Positions 5,527 through 5,681 of a stretch of 5,681 nucleotides of DNA are shown in pieces. The notes under the pieces were generated by a model, which was given only the letters and a program-made list of their open reading frames with translations, was not told where the DNA came from and did not search any database. The DNA is taken from the NCBI GenBank assembly GCA_025927795.1, contig JAICKT010000299.1, positions 1-5,681 of the forward strand. Reading direction: 5' to 3'. The position numbers were made by a program, and so were the translations under genes. The stretch comes from Parafilimonas sp. (lineage in GTDB: Bacteria; Bacteroidota; Bacteroidia; Chitinophagales; Chitinophagaceae). Positions within the stretch are counted from its first letter, which is position 1, and each line of letters begins with the position of its first letter.

Positions 5527-5564
5527 AAACCCCATGTTTAGTAATAAATGTGGGGTTTTGTTTT
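5527..5564 (+). terminator. Rho-independent terminator of tRNA-Glu
   Basis: AAACCCCATGTTTA (5527-5540) pairs with TAAATGTGGGGTTT (5545-5558) in a 14-bp stem with two adjacent G-U wobbles and a 4-nt loop GTAA. It is followed by TGTTTT, giving a U-rich tail. It lies 17 nt after the encoded CCA, the expected place for tRNA-Glu. Confidence 0.85.
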
Positions 5565-5571
5565 AAAGCTA

Positions 5572-5621
5572 TTATTGATTATAAGTTCACTGTCTTACAA
5601 ATTTTTTCTAATAATCAATAA
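5572..5621. repeat. AT-rich inverted repeat, 11-bp arms
   Basis: TTATTGATTAT (5572-5582) and ATAATCAATAA (5611-5621) are perfect inverted repeats separated by 28 nt that include a run of six T. The arms contain a single G-C pair each, so a stable RNA hairpin is unlikely; a protein-binding site or chance is possible. No open frame I can support occupies the last 117 nt (5565-5681). Confidence 0.4.
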
Positions 5622-5681
5622 AGATTAAACCTATCATGCACATTAATAGTTGCGGCTTTTATTGGCATTAATTCTTGTTAT

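Noticed and set aside
5299..5541. An 80-codon plus-strand open frame spanning the gap promoter and tRNA-Glu.
   Set aside because: It runs through a tRNA gene and its promoter and has no recognisable protein features.
5622..5681. End of a minus-strand gene entering from the right edge (a short frame ending NKSRNY).
   Set aside because: Too few residues are visible, and the composition does not differ from non-coding AT-rich DNA.

Overview
The window looks like a chromosomal piece from a member of the Bacteroidota, possibly a Chitinophaga- or Sphingobacterium-like bacterium. No gene start has a purine-rich Shine-Dalgarno sequence; starts are preceded by A-rich leaders. The three transcription units on the right carry TAnnTTTG -7 boxes, the primary sigma factor element of this phylum, and one also has TTTG exactly 19 nt upstream. 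The DNA is AT-rich, and GAPDH is of the NAD-type Bacteroidota form. The genus is not determined.

Left part (1 to about 4020, + strand): a run of co-directional oxidoreductase genes. In order they are the 3' end of a short-chain dehydrogenase (SDR), a 115-nt gap with two near-identical palindromes, an AKR5-like aldo/keto reductase, a second aldo/keto reductase of the AKR13/YakC-like kind, a complete SDR with an unusual lid insertion, a secreted NTF2/SnoaL-like (DUF4440-type) protein, and a wrecked flavodoxin gene. Spacings of 20, 42, 42 and 28 nt suggest one operon. NAD(P)H-dependent carbonyl and alcohol interconversion is the common theme. The real substrate cannot be read from the sequence, and no regulator gene lies in the window.

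Right part (about 4030 to 5681): housekeeping DNA. It holds tRNA-Pro(CGG) on the minus strand, gap (glyceraldehyde-3-phosphate dehydrogenase) on the minus strand, and tRNA-Glu(UUC) on the plus strand with a consensus promoter and a strong intrinsic terminator. The last 117 nt hold an AT-rich inverted repeat and no gene I can support.

The most notable points are the multiply broken flavodoxin gene, whose homology ends about 20 nt before a perfect 11-bp hairpin; the palindrome pair ahead of the reductase operon; and the uneven base composition inside the operon (SDR genes about 46-48% GC in sampled lines, the first AKR and the SnoaL gene about 30-35%). I found no convincing evidence for a wholly new system here.
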